Assembly (NCBI RefSeq): GCF_018687715.1
Contig: NC_056760.1
Span: forward strand, 12,140,001-12,204,000
Length of the DNA stretch: 64,000 nucleotides
Direction of reading: 5' to 3'
Source: Carya illinoinensis
Taxonomy: Eukaryota > Streptophyta > Magnoliopsida > Fagales > Juglandaceae
This document shows, in pieces, positions 34,665 through 46,763 of this stretch. Below the pieces are notes generated by a model. The model saw only the letters and a program-made list of their open reading frames with translations. It was not told the origin of the DNA and did no database searches. Within the stretch, counting starts at the first letter, position 1. Each line of letters opens with the position of its first letter. The position numbers were made by a program, and so were the translations under genes.

Positions 34665-34830
34665 TGGAAAAGGAAAAAAAATTAAAATTAAAATATTATA
34701 AAATTAAAATATTGTTAATATATAATGTTTTAATATTATTTTTGTTTTGATATTTGAAAAATTTTAAATTATTTTTTATGTTTTATATGTAAGTTTAAAA
34801 AAATTATAAAGATCAGATAAAAAAATTTGA
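34665..34830. repeat. AT-rich MITE, family 4 (copy B)
   Basis: Shares ATTTGAAAAATTTTAAATTA and GTTTAAAAAAATTATAAAGA blocks with the copies at about 16090, 57150 and 58430. Non-coding. Confidence 0.5.
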
Positions 34831-35142
34831 ATGATAAACTAAAAAATATTTATTTCTGAGCAGTGTTAGAATATTTTTAGTGAAATGGGGCTAAATGCAT
34901 AGTCACATGTGATTAGTATACGAGGGTATTTTAGTCATTTGGTTCAATAATTATTACATTATTTTCTATGCAACAGAGACTCTGCGCAAAATGTTAAAAG
35001 GGCAAAGCCTTCTGTTGAAGAGTCTTCAGATTAGACAGCAGAATATAAATAATGGAGTCTTGCCCATCATGTAAAAACCATATATAGTGAATGGCATTAT
35101 TGTCATGGGAGAGAGAGTAGAAATTCAAGCTGGATTTCCTTC

Positions 35143-35151
35143 TATATATAA
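35143..35151 (+). promoter_or_regulatory. Probable TATA box of the OPT gene
   Basis: TATATATAA lies 191 bp before the start codon at 35342, in front of a CT-rich stretch. This spacing would give a 5'UTR of about 160 bases. Prediction from sequence only. Confidence 0.5.
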
Positions 35152-35341
35152 CCAACCCCTTTCCTTGACCCTTTTTCAAGCGAATGCCGAACTTTTCTTT
35201 AGATATTATTCTTAGTTTCCTATGTACAATCCTCGCCACAGATAAGAGTGACAGCAGAAGCATTGACTGAGCTGCCAAGCCTGTCTTTGGGTCTGTGTGC
35301 CTCTTCTTTGTTTTCTACAGAGCTAGCTTTGAACTCCATCA

Positions 35342-38300
35342 ATGGCGTCCAAGAACCACACGGACGTTCCAGAGAAGGCAAACGGCGGCGCTGATGAGCA
35401 TTCAGAGGAAAGATGTTCGGTAGAGGAGGTGGCCCTCGTGGTGCCGGAGACCGATGACCCATCACTGCCGGTGATGACTTTTCGGGCGTGGTTTCTTGGG
35501 CTGATCACATGCACCCTCCTTATCTTCCTCAACACCTTCTTCACGTACCGCACGCAGCCTCTGATCATCTCGGCCATCCTAATGCAAATCGCGGCCCTAC
35601 CCATTGGCAGGTTTATGGCAGCCACGCTGCCCAGGAGGGAGTACAGCTTGTTGGGGTGGAGGTTCAGCTTGAACCCTGGGCCCTTCAACATCAAGGAGCA
35701 TGTGATCATCACCATCTTCGCCAATTCTGGTGTTTCATATGGTGGGGGTGATGCCTACTCTATTGGTGCTATCACCGTCATGAAAGGCTATTATAAGCAG
35801 AATTTGAGTTTCCTTTGTGCTCTCCTCATCGTATTGACTACTCAGGTTTCATTTTTAAATTAATTTCTGGGATTCGTGAATTTTTGCTAGTGGGATTAAA
35901 GGCCGTTTACATTTCCATTATTATATTGCCATTTCTTTGTTGCTATCCTCATCAATGAAAGTTTAAAGATCGATGCAAAATTTAAGTAATACAGTGCATC
36001 AAATTATTTTTATTTTTAGTATGGGGAAGGATTTGAAAGAACTGATGGGTTAGTAGAGGCAACTTGTCAAAACTCCTGAAGATAATTATTTTTTTTTTCT
36101 CCATTATTTTTCAGTTCAGAAGGCTCGAATTTATAACCTCCACCCTTCTTTTAGTTTTTTTTTTTATATGTTTGGCTGATTAAGTAATTTATGTTTCGGC
36201 CCGCAGATTTTGGGGTATGGATGGGCTGGGATGCTTAGGAGATACCTTGTCGATCCTGTTGAGATGTGGTGGCCTTCAAACCTTGCTCAGGTTTCTCTGT
36301 TTAGGTCGGTTTTCCTCTTCTTTATTTTATCCTGAAAATGCAGGCTTTTATCCCGAAACAGAGACCTCCACTAAAACTGGCCGCAATTTTATAACTTGAA
36401 TTATTGGAGGTGACACTTCTATTATTGGTAAGTTCAAGCAAAATGGAACGTAAGAAAATAACAAATGAAGCGCAACAATTGCATTGGTGGCCGAGAATTG
36501 GCTTGTTATGTCATGTGCTCTCAACTTGAGTAATTATAGCGCTTTGAATTTATAAGTTGCATCATATTTCACTCGGAATACAACATAGATTTGTTGCAAC
36601 TGTCTTACTATTGCTTTTTTAGATCGTTAGGCAGAAATTTATCCTGTTCCCACGTCATAAACAGAGAGTGTTTATTGGTTGAGGATTTGTTTGATGGGCT
36701 ATCTTGCCCCGTTGGTGTTATATTCTCTTCAATTAGATATAGCATACCACTTTCAAAAATAAGGTAAAGTTGACTATGAATTACTTAATTTATATTTTGT
36801 AGTAATGAAGAATTAGCATATGGATAAAGTAAAAGTAATCGATGCTAAAATAACTCAAATCAGGAGAAAGGAGATGGTCTGAATCTATTTGATCAACGGT
36901 TATTATCTTCCATGAAAATTTATATTGATTCACTCGAGTCCTATGTTGTTACAGAGCACTACATGAAAGGGAGGTGAAAACAAAAGGCTTTACCAGGATG
37001 CAATTTTTCCTCATTGCCATGGCTGCGAGCTTCGCCTATTACGCACTCCCTGGCTATCTGTTTCCAATTTTGACATTCTTCTCATGGGTCTGCTGGGCAT
37101 GGCCCCGTAGTATCACAGCTCAGCAAATTGGGTCTGGTTACCATGGACTTGGGGTTGGTGCCTTCACTCTTGATTGGGCAGGGATATGTGCTTATCATGG
37201 CAGCCCACTTGTGACACCCTGGTCTTCCATTCTCAATGTTGGGATTGGATTTATTATGTTTATCTACATAATTGTCCCATTGTGTTACTGGAAGTTTGAC
37301 ACCTTTGATGCTCGGAAATTTCCCATATTTTCTAATCAGCTATTTACTCGCACTGGGCAGAGTTATGATACCACTAAGATCTTGACGCCACAGTATGATC
37401 TTAATGTTGCTGCTTATGATAGTTATGGGAAGCTTTATCTTAGTCCCCTGTTTGCCCTATCTATTGGATCAGGATTTGCAAGATTTACAGCAACACTGAC
37501 TCATGTGGCACTATTTCATGGCAGGTGGGCTGCTTTTAACTTTGAGTCATGTAAAGTACTTACAGTTTCATGCCTTGTATACTGATGCCCAATTAAATAT
37601 CACATCAGATGGTGGCCCGTAATTTTCGACATTGAACATTGCAGTATAACACATTGCAATCTTTCATTTCTGATTTACTTCCTAAGAATGACAGGTTTAA
37701 AAGATAGACGCAATGCTATGACTACTGCCATGGTTGGAGCACAGGATAAATGATTCTTTGGGTTCTTCATTTGCTAATAATTCTGGAAAATGACTTTTTT
37801 TTTCATAATTATTTCACAAGAAGTATTAGTTTATGTAGAAAAGAATTGGGTATGACTACCTTGATTATCTTTTGATACTTAATTATATGCTTTAATTCCA
37901 ATTGACTAATGGGGATCCTTTGCCTAGTGATATTCTGAAGCAAAGCAGATCCGCAATGAAGAATGCAAAATTGGACATCCATGCTAAATTGATGAAAAGT
38001 TACAAACAAGTGCCTCAATGGTGGTACCTCATTTTGTTAGCGGGGAGCATAATCCTATCCTTGGTAATGTCCTTTGTGTGGAAAAAAGATGTTCAGCTCC
38101 CTTGGTGGGGAATGTTATTTGCCTTTGCCTTGGCTTGGATTGTTACCCTCCCAATTGGAGTTATTCAAGCAACTACCAACCAAGTAAGGAATCAACTTTC
38201 TGAGCTACTGTGTTTCTTCTTGTCTTTATCCTTTTAAAAGACAAGAAACCAATTTTCAACATAGGTCAGGAAGGTGGAAGAACTTGTAGATTTATGATTT

Positions 38301-39220
38301 TAACATCTCAATGTTTTTGTGACTACTATGCAGCAACCTGGATATGACATAACAGCTGAATTCATAATTGGTTATATCCTACCCGGAAAACCCATTGCAA
38401 ACTTGCTTTTCAAGATTTACGGAAGAATTAGTACCGTCCATGCTCTCTCTTTCTTATCTGACCTCAAACTTGGGCACTACATGAAAATTCCACCACGGTG
38501 TATGTACACAGCTCAGGTATCCACAGCTGAAACTTACGCATTGATAAAATCTGGATTTTTTCCGAGAATACAAGTTGCTGACTAGCCCTTTTATTTTTCC
38601 AGCTGGTGGGAACGTTTGTTGCGGGTACAGTGAACCTTGCAGTTGCATGGTGGATGTTGGAGAACATTGAGAACATCTGCGATGTTGATGCACAGCATCC
38701 TGACAGCCCCTGGACTTGCCCTAAATACCGAGTGAGCTTTGATGCTTCTGTCATATGGGGCCTGATTGGACCAAGGCGGCTGTTTGGACCTGGAGGGCTG
38801 TACCGGAATTTGGTATGGTTGTTCCTCATTGGAGCTGTCTTGCCTGTTCCTGTTTGGGTATTGAGCAAAATTTTTCCTGAGAAGAAATGGATTCTCTTGA
38901 TAAATATTCCAGTTATAGCATATGGTTTTGCTGGACTGCCACCGGCAACTCCCACCAATATTGCTAGTTGGCTTATCACTGGAACCATCTTTAACTACTT
39001 TGTGTTCAGATACCATAAACGCTGGTGGCAGAGATATAACTATGTTCTATCTGCGGCACTGGATGCTGGAACTGCTTTCATGGGTGTTCTCTTGTTCTTT
39101 GCTTTGCAAAATGAGAACCGAGATTTGAAGTGGTGGGGGACTGCTTTGGACCACTGCCCTTTGGCGAAATGCCCAACTGCACCAGGCATTGCGGTTAAAG
39201 GATGCCCAGTTTTTAAATAG
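35342..39220 (+). CDS. Oligopeptide transporter, OPT family (plant PT-clade, OPT1/OPT5-like)
   Basis: Six coding exons with GT-AG junctions: 35342-35845, 36207-36304, 36955-37524, 37928-38183, 38334-38516 and 38603-39220. The phases join to give 742 residues, normal for plant OPTs. The hydrophilic N-terminus is followed by many membrane segments. The two family signature motifs are present: [12 protein letters not shown] (exon 1, near residue 117) and [11 protein letters not shown] (end of exon 5). The end [13 protein letters not shown]...GCPVFK is also typical. The family co-transports small peptides, or metal chelates such as Fe/Cu-nicotianamine or glutathione, with protons at the plasma membrane; the substrate cannot be read from sequence. 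No disabling changes are seen. Which OPT number it is remains uncertain. Confidence 0.94.
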
Positions 39221-39784
39221 TCATAGATTCTAAGCAGTAAAGTGTGTTGAAGATTACAAGACATAGGTGGAAGAGGTGCAGTTTCAGAGGAAGAGATATT
39301 ATATATATTGGAGCAAGGTTTAGAGAAAATTGAATAACCAATTGCTTTGCGAATTTGTACATGTTTGTTTACTCTCCCTGAAAGCAAATAAGGAGTGGGT
39401 CTTCCTCTTTACACCTGACAGTAGGAAGTTGATATTCGCATAGAATCCACTGTCAGAAGTTTGATCTTCGACAATATTAATTAAGATGTGTGCAATTGCT
39501 GTATTTCCCAACCACATTATTCTGAACCTTTTTATTTCCTTTTAGGCAAATCTTCATCCATTCTCTCATCGCTGAGGGTCGATAAAAATCATAAATAAAC
39601 AGAATTGCCAGAATCTTTTAAGAATAAAAGCAATTAAAACAATTAAAGTAAATGGGGCAATCTCTCTACTTTCTCTTCTGATCACTCTTTATGCTGGAAT
39701 CTAGTATTTGCTTTGTTTGCTGGGGTTTCTTGTAAGAAATTTAGAAAGAGAAGCCTAATGGAATCAAAATCCTGCTGAGGTTCA

Positions 39785-39825
<41 letters not shown>

Positions 39826-40972
39826 AGTAAGTCCATCTTTTATTGAATGAAACCCTTAATTCAGGGAATGAATAGAGACAGGATAATCTTCAATGTCTAC
39901 AATATCTTGATTTCTGAGAACTTCTCTTTAAACGTCTAAGAAAGTATGGAACCTTTTCTATTCTGATTTGATTGCAGCGTTTGTCTGACCATGGCTGCTT
40001 TAGATTGATAATTGAAATAAATTCAATACGAAAAGGGGAAAAAAAAAAAAAAAAAAAGCTTGAAATTTCATGATATATATATCAGCCAATGAAATTGTTA
40101 CGCAATTTTCTTGGGTGGAATTGGGTGTTCGAACAGAGTTTATGGTATGGAAAGTCTGTGGGAATGATTAACCATTTACTCGAGTACTAATGGTCTTGAT
40201 CTTTGAGTTATGCCCTTGATGTCTATGATTTCAATCCTTAAATACAAACAATTTACAAGGATCATGTCTCTCTCATCAATGAAAAACTGAGGATTTACTT
40301 GATTTGTGTGTGATGTAGCCCTTACCTAAATAAAAGATGTTACATTTGCACAATCTTTGAAATTCCTTTTCATAAAGAAGAAAAGTATGCGAGAATACTC
40401 ATTTCTCGCTATGAAGTTGACGGAAATGACCCATTGCGCAATTTCGTCCTGACAAAATTGGCACCACACGACTTTAAGAGATTGACTAAAGAAACAAGGA
40501 GCGGATATCTCGGACGGAGGGCGGGCGCTTGTGCTGGATTGTGCGGATGACAATGCGAGTCGCCATCGAATCGTCGATGTTGGTATTGGATGACAATTCC
40601 TAAATATTGTTTAGTTCAAATACTCCTAATTTTCCACCTTTTCAGTTTTCACCTGCATCAATTGACCATAAGAGATGGGGGTGCTCAAGCCACTTGGTGA
40701 AGTTGGTTACGGCGGGTAACTAGTAGTGGTGGACACAACTTTGGATAGCAACTGAAACACATATAGGTGGGAAAATATCTGATTCCGCCATCTCAACTGC
40801 CCAAACCTGCAGTACTGAAGCGTGCAATGTAGCAGTTCATATTCTGAAATGCAACTACTTCAGTCATAAATCATCTTTCCTTTTAAAGAGGGAAGAAGAA
40901 AGATAGACTTTAAATTTAAGGAAATTACTTCGTCTGCTCAGGACTTCCTATATAAGTGATTTGAGATGCTGA
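39221..40972. other. Intergenic DNA downstream of the OPT gene
   Basis: Presumed OPT 3'UTR, then non-coding sequence with a (CT)n microsatellite (39787-39821) and an A-run near 40040-40057. A short - strand frame (40326-40553) has no recognisable domain. Confidence 0.5.
39787..39821. repeat. (CT)n microsatellite
   Basis: About 17 CT dinucleotides in a row. Confidence 0.9.
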
Positions 40973-41027
40973 TATGTCCATCAGTTTTCTTTTTTTTTTT
41001 TTTTTGAAAGGATTCTTCAGAATTTCA

Positions 41028-41459
41028 TTAATGAATAACTCTTCTATACAGCTTGTCTGATTCCAGCTCCTTCACAATGAAGGCTGGCATATCTTCTATC
41101 CAAACTTTCTGTTCTAACAAGCCTAAAGCATTTCTAGCTAAAGTGTGTGCTACTATATTGTTTTCTCTATGTGTAAATTGCAATTTCCAGTCTGTATTTT
41201 GTTTAAAAAGAACCTTTACATCTTCAATCACAGAACCAATGCATGACATATCCTCTTCTTCCCTGTTAACTGCCATAATAACAGTTTGTGCATCCCCTTC
41301 AAATATAGCCTGCCTGATGTTAAGATCAATGCATAAATCTAGAGCTTTACGCAGGGCTAAGCATTCTGCCACCATGGGGTCTTCCACATGACTCTGTTGA
41401 TCACATACAGCCACCATCGGATCTCCCACTTCATCCCTTATAACTATGCCTACTCCCAT
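41028..41459 (-). pseudogene. LINE ORF2 C-terminal RNase H domain, out of frame with the rest
   Basis: It begins GVGIVIRDEVGDPMVAVC and continues through ALDLCIDLN, IFEGDAQTV and NNIVAHTLARNAL, a plant LINE RNase H (RVT_3-like) pattern. The 3-kb upstream frame overlaps it and ends at 41431 after VNWDAALVKKKGK. The register changes in an A-rich stretch (about 41461-41478). In related elements this domain is fused to ORF2. Confidence 0.85.
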
Positions 41460-44400
41460 TTTTTCCTTTTTTTTTTACTAAGGCAGCATCCCAATTCACT
41501 TTGACAAAACCACCCACTGGTTTTTCCCATTTCTGTTTCTCTCTTGCAGGCCTTTGAACTTGAATTTCCAGAGTTTGAGGGGCCTGAGCATTCTGGTATT
41601 CTAATAATGCTTCCTTTGCTGCCCTTATTACTCCTTTTGGACATAGCATCTTTTTTTCAAAAACAAAGGTATTTCTACGCCACCACACTCTTCTGAGAAT
41701 CATAACTACCTCCTCCATTTGGTTCTTATTCAAATTCTGCATCATTCTTTCCCATAACCCGATGAAGTCTTCTTCTTTTCTGCTCCACTTGTGAACTAAA
41801 CTTTCTGGTTCAGCCCATATATCAGTTGCAGCAGGGCAGGTCCAAAGCACATGCATTAAAGTTTCATTCTCTGCATTGCACACTGGACATGTCCTTTCTT
41901 CCACTATCTTTCTTTTAAACAGGTTTCCCTTAGTAGGAAGGAGATCATTTCCAGCCTTCCATAAGAAAAGCTTTGTGACATTGGGCACTGTTAATTCCCA
42001 CATATACTTCCATCTTTCATCCGTATAGTCCCTTAAAGAACTTTCACCCTTCTCCCTCTTCCTTCTTTCCAGTTGTAGATAGTATGCACTGCTCACAGAG
42101 AACACTCCCTTCTTTGTAGGTCCCCAATATATTGTATCTTTTGCCATCCCTCTGCTTAGTGGAATTCTCAAGATCTGGTCAGCTTCCTCTTGCTTAAAAA
42201 TGGCTCGTATTTTATGCTCATTCCATTCCTTCATTGGCTTGTCAATGAGTTCTTCAACTTTAGCATCTGCCTGCAAAACAGAAACAGGTGACTGTATAGA
42301 GAAAGATGAGGGAGAAGATAGCCACTTAGTGCCCCATACATGTATCTTACTGCCATCCCCCACTCTCCACCTCAACCCTTCTTCTACAAGGCTTCTAGCT
42401 TCCCATACACTTTTCCAAATGAGGGAAGGTTTAGAACTCAGTTTAGCTTCCAAGAAACTAGAGTGCTTGTAATATTTTTCTTTATAGATCACACTAGCTA
42501 AAGAGGATGGACACTTTAAAAGCCTCCAACCTTGCTTTGCTAGAAGAGCCAAATTAAAAGACTCCAAGTCCCTGAAACCCATCCCTCCTTTTCTTTTCTG
42601 CTCTCCCATCTTCTCCCATTTCCTCCAGTGTATGCATTTTTCTGTCTGCTGCTTGCCCCACCAGAACCTCGAGAAAAGCATGTTTATCTCATAGCATAGC
42701 TTTCTTGGGAGTTTGAAAACTGACATAGTATAAGTAGGTATTGCTTGTAAAACAGCCTTAATCAAAATTTCTTTCCCAGCTTGGGACAAGAAATTGTTTT
42801 TCCAACTTGTAATCCTCTGACATATTCTTTCTTTTAAAACTCTAAAAGTATTAAAGCTGGATCTACCTACCATCGTTGGAAGGCCCAAATATTTTTCATA
42901 ACTCCCACAAGCTACAGCCACCCCTGCTTCAACTATCCTCCTTTTATCTCCTTCCCTTGTATTGCTACTAAAAAACACAGAGGTTTTTTCTTTATTCAGA
43001 AACTGCCCAGAGGCTTTTTCATATTTTTTCAGCACTTCTTGCAGTCTATTCCACTCTTCTATCTTGGCTCTTCCAAAAAGAATACAGTCATCAGCAAATA
43101 ACAGGTGGTTGATACTCGTACCCCCTCTAGCTACTTGCACTCCTCTTGTCAGCTTTTGGTCTTCATAAGAATTCAAGAGGGTACTCAATCCTTCTGCACA
43201 AAGGATAAAGAGGTAGGGTGACAAAGGGTCCCCCTGCCTCAAACCCCTTTTAGGCCAAAACTTTAGTCCAGGACATCCATTTATCAATACAGAAAATGAA
43301 ACTGATTTTACACAGCTCATAACTAATTTCACCCAATCCCTATGAAAGCCTAGCTTAGTCATAACAGCCTCCAAGAAAGCCCACTCCACCCTATCATAAG
43401 CTTTTGACATATCTAATTTTAATGCCATACTCCCTTCCCTCCCTCTCTTTCTGAACTTCATAGAATGCAACACCTCATAAGCCACCATTATATTATCATT
43501 TATCAACCTTCCTGGCAGGAAGGCACTTTGAGTTGGTGAAATAATAACTGACAGAACCTTTTTAAGCCTATTTGAAATAGTTTTGGAAACTATTTTATAC
43601 ATGACATTACATAGACTTATAGGTCTGTACTCACTAGCTTTTTTTGGTTCTTTGCACTTGGGAATTAGGGCTATGTGTGTATGGTTAAGGGCAGGTTCCA
43701 TGGGGTTCCCATTTAAAAAAGCTAGGGCAGAAGAACAAACCTCCTCGGAGACCACCTCCCAATGGTTTTGATAGAAACATGGTCCAAAGCCATCTAGACC
43801 AGGGGCCTTGAGAGGTGCCATTTGCTTCAATGCTTGCTCCACCTCCACTCTTGAATAGCTCTTCATGAGCTTATCATTCATCTCGGGAGTCACCCTTGCT
43901 ACCAAACTTCCCAAACATGCTTCTATATCTTCTTCACTTGGATTTGTAGTTTGGAATAAATGCTCAAAATATGCCCTGAAAATCTCTTCAATTCTTTGAT
44001 GCCCCTCCCACTTCCTGTTATCATCATCATATACACTCTTAATAAAATTCCTTTTCCTTCTTTGATTGGCACATGCATGGAAATATTTAGTGTTTCTATC
44101 TCCATGCCTATACCAATTACATTTAGCTCTCTGTTTCCATTTAATGTTCTCTTTCTCCAGTAAAAGGTTCAGCTCCTTCTTTATTTGCCTTATCTCTTCT
44201 ATATTACAGCTACTCTCCTCTTTCTGTAAACTTTGTAAAATCTTTGTTTTTTCTTCTATCTCCTTGTTTCCTCCCCTCCTCTTAATTTTACTCCATCTGA
44301 GTAGGGCAGCCCCACTTCTTTTTAATAATTCCATGACTGAATTTGACCTTGAGCTTTCTGAAACTTTCTTCTTCCATACCTCTTGTAGAACCTCCTTACA

Positions 44401-44736
44401 GTCCTCCTCAAGAGCCCAAGAAGCCTCATATTTAAAGCTTCTCTTCCTTACCCACCTTCTATTTTCTGGTTTTATCATGTGCATCAGCAGGGGCTTATGA
44501 TCAGAAGTCCTGGCTTCCAATACCTCAACCCAGGTTTCTTTATAGTTCTGAATCCAAGTATGGTTTGCAATTGCCCTGTCCAATCTTTCCTTTGTGAAAG
44601 ATTCATCTCCATGAGAATTACTCCATGTGTATTTATGCCCTTTCCACCCGAGATCATACAAGTTACCTTCCTGTAGGACTTCCCTAAACATCTCCATCTG
44701 ACTTTCTGACCTTGCTTTCCCCCCCCCCCCCCCCAT
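41431..44736 (-). pseudogene. LINE ORF2 main segment: endonuclease end, reverse transcriptase, zf-RVT
   Basis: An uninterrupted frame of about 1,100 codons. The first part finishes the endonuclease (ARTSDHKPLLMHM). RT follows: LKAPGLDGFGPCFYQNHW, LIPKCKEPKKASEYRPISLC, SAFLPGRLINDN, LDMSKAYDRVEW, GLRQGDPLSPYLFILC and catalytic LLFADDCILF. zf-RVT shows FLWKAGNDLLPTKGNL and CPVCNAENETLMHVLWTC. The catalytic residues are intact. Its first codons read through a G run (GGGGG), where the preceding endonuclease frame is displaced. Confidence 0.93.
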
Positions 44737-45176
44737 TTTTCATCATTTGTGAGGATCTCATTGAAATCCCCCACTATGCACCATCCCGTGCCACTTGGAG
44801 GCTTGAAAGACTTCAACAAAGTCCAACTCTCTTTTCTTTTTGCAGTTTCAGGATGCCCATAGAAACAGGTTAGTAACCACCCTTTTTCTTCCTCCTCCTC
44901 CACCCAAACATTTATGTGCCTTTGAGAGTAATTTATGACTTTCACTCTCACTTGGGCATTCCATAACAGCACCAGACCCCCTCCTTTACCCACTGCTTCT
45001 ACCACAAAACAGCCCTCACTATTCAATCTCTTTTTTAAATTTTCAAAACTTTTTCTTATAGACTTAGTTTCCATAATGAACACTAAGCTGGGTTTATTCT
45101 TCTCTGCCATATTGCAGAGATCTTGAACTGTCTGAGGGTTCCCCAACCCTCGACAGTTCCAACTTAAGAGTTTCAT
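44484..45176 (-). pseudogene. LINE ORF2 N-terminal endonuclease segment
   Basis: It starts MKLLSWNCRGLGNPQTV, a classic EEP endonuclease opening. ETKS and GDFNEILTNDEKW follow, and the true frame is then lost in a G16 run at 44719-44734 (C16 on the + strand). The endonuclease nicks target DNA for target-primed reverse transcription in this family. Its ATG shares bases with the ORF1 stop in an ATGA overlap at 45173-45176. Confidence 0.92.
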
Positions 45177-46492
45177 AATGCTTGGCGGGGCTGAGAAACA
45201 GCCACCGCCATCATGTTTGAGTTTTCCACCTCTCCCACCTCCCTATCCCATTTCCCCTTCTTTTTAATGCCCGTGTCCTCTCCTGCCTCACCCCCTTCAC
45301 ATCTTCTTTTTTTCTGCTTTTCACCTGAGTAAACAACCTCACCCATCTTCCCTTTTGCTCTAGCCTTTCTTTTCCATCCTCCCTTCTTTACTTGTTGATT
45401 TTCTGTCTCGCTACTCCCACCCCCTTCTAATTTACCCCCATTCCTTATCACCACCTTTGTTCCATAATTTTCTATCCCTCTTAAAATATTTTCTGCCACA
45501 AAACCAACCTTCTCCCCGACCCCTTCCCCTTCAGTATTCTTATTCCCTTCCTCCAAACTTTTTTCTACCCTCTCCTCTTGACTTCTAAATATCTCATTAT
45601 TGACCCTCTCTCCATCTTCTCCTCCTACCCCTCTTTTCTCACTCTCATTCTTCTTTTTGCTGTTAAAATTCTCCACCTCTTTTTGGTTCTTATTTTCTTC
45701 CTCCTTCCTCCACCAACTTCCTTCTTCCCTTCTCCCAAAACCTCCACTATAACCCCTGGTTCTGTTTAGTTGCTTAGCCCTCAACCATGAGCCATATTGA
45801 TCAACTTCACCCTCCCCCTGCACATTATCACCATAACAGCCCTCCTCTCCATGTACTATGCAACCACAAGAGAAACAGATCTTAGGTAGTTTCTCATAGG
45901 TAAAAGGAATCCAGTAACTAGATCCTTTAACCTTAATTGTTCTCCCTCTTGCAATTGGTTTGGTTAAATCCAAATGCAGCTGTACTCTTATGTAGTTCCC
46001 CCAACCAACTCCATCCTCCTGTACCTCCACGTCTTCAACCTTACCCACGGAGGCCCCTATCTGTTCAGCTCGGCATTTTGTCATACATGACAGAGGCAAG
46101 TCATGCATCCTCATCCAGAAGCTCTCAGATTCGAATTTCACTCGATTTAAAGGAGTGTATCCTTCAAATTCCTTTAGAGCTAGCAAGTGGTTGTCAAACA
46201 ACCAAGGCCTACCAGCCCACACCCTCTCCTTATCAGCAATGGTCTCAAACATTAGAACGAAAACATTAGATTTTACCTCAGCTAACTTCACGGCTTTACT
46301 CAGTCTCCAGATCTTTGCTAAAGTGGCTTCCAGGACCTCCTTGCTGATCGATCTTGGTGAACATAGCTTTCCCAGCAGACTTCTCTGTTCTTTGTAAGCT
46401 AACTCAGTCGAGGGATCATCCGCCAGCTCTATGTCTACTATCTCCTCTTCTCTCAATCTGAGGCACTTCCATTTCTCCTCCAGTGACTCCAT
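45173..46492 (-). CDS. LINE ORF1 protein (DUF4283 and zinc knuckle), intact
   Basis: 439 residues without interruption, starting MESLEEKWKCLRLREEE. DUF4283 covers about residues 35-200 (FVLMFETIADKERVWAGRPW, SFWMRMHDLPLSCMT). A zinc knuckle C-x2-C-x4-H-x4-C (CFSCGCIVHGEEGC) lies near residue 207. The C-terminal half is Glu/Lys-rich with KKGGWKRKARAKGK, a possible nuclear signal. In the family it binds element RNA. The stop TGA overlaps the ORF2 ATG by two bases. Unlike ORF2, this ORF has no visible break. Confidence 0.92.
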   Translation of the reverse strand: MESLEEKWKCLRLREEEIVDIELADDPSTELAYKEQRSLLGKLCSPRSISKEVLEATLAKIWRLSKAVKLAEVKSNVFVLMFETIADKERVWAGRPWLFDNHLLALKEFEGYTPLNRVKFESESFWMRMHDLPLSCMTKCRAEQIGASVGKVEDVEVQEDGVGWGNYIRVQLHLDLTKPIARGRTIKVKGSSYWIPFTYEKLPKICFSCGCIVHGEEGCYGDNVQGEGEVDQYGSWLRAKQLNRTRGYSGGFGRREEGSWWRKEEENKNQKEVENFNSKKKNESEKRGVGGEDGERVNNEIFRSQEERVEKSLEEGNKNTEGEGVGEKVGFVAENILRGIENYGTKVVIRNGGKLEGGGSSETENQQVKKGGWKRKARAKGKMGEVVYSGEKQKKRRCEGGEAGEDTGIKKKGKWDREVGEVENSNMMAVAVSQPRQAL

Positions 46493-46763
46493 TCTCCCTC
46501 TTTAGATTAGAATCTCACTCTTTCCTCACTAAAACTTCCTCTCTGCCGTAGCTTTCTATCCTCCCTCCGCCCCTGAACCACCGTAGCTCTGAGTTGAAAT
46601 CCCCCACCTCGCCTGTTTCCACCAGTAAAACTCTCTCTCCTTCGCCCTGTAACAACCTGGAAAGCCGTTATAACCACCCTCACGTGCCTAAAGCACCCTT
46701 CCCACACCACCTCTTCTTTTCGAGAGAAAAGAAAGAGAGGAGACTCCTTCTCTATCTTGATAC
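46493..46763 (-). promoter_or_regulatory. 5'UTR/internal promoter region of the LINE
   Basis: About 270 bases between the 5' target duplication and the ORF1 start. It is GA/CT-rich with two short frames but no domain. By analogy with other LINEs it should carry an internal pol II promoter; no element can be pinpointed. Confidence 0.45.

Larger units (their letters stand above)
31283..35140. other. Intergenic DNA upstream of the OPT gene
   Basis: No gene with recognisable domains. Notable parts are an ACGT/G-box-rich stretch (about 32260-32560), a CT-rich segment with AAACCCTAG telo-boxes (33385-33600), a family-3 MITE (34025-34210) and a family-4 MITE (34665-34830). Confidence 0.5.

Noticed and set aside
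35220..35724. - strand frames opposite OPT exon 1
   Set aside because: They are shadows of the well-supported OPT coding exon and show no domain of their own.
42200..44676. + strand frames opposite LINE ORF2
   Set aside because: They lie antisense to an intact RT/zf-RVT frame and have no family similarity.
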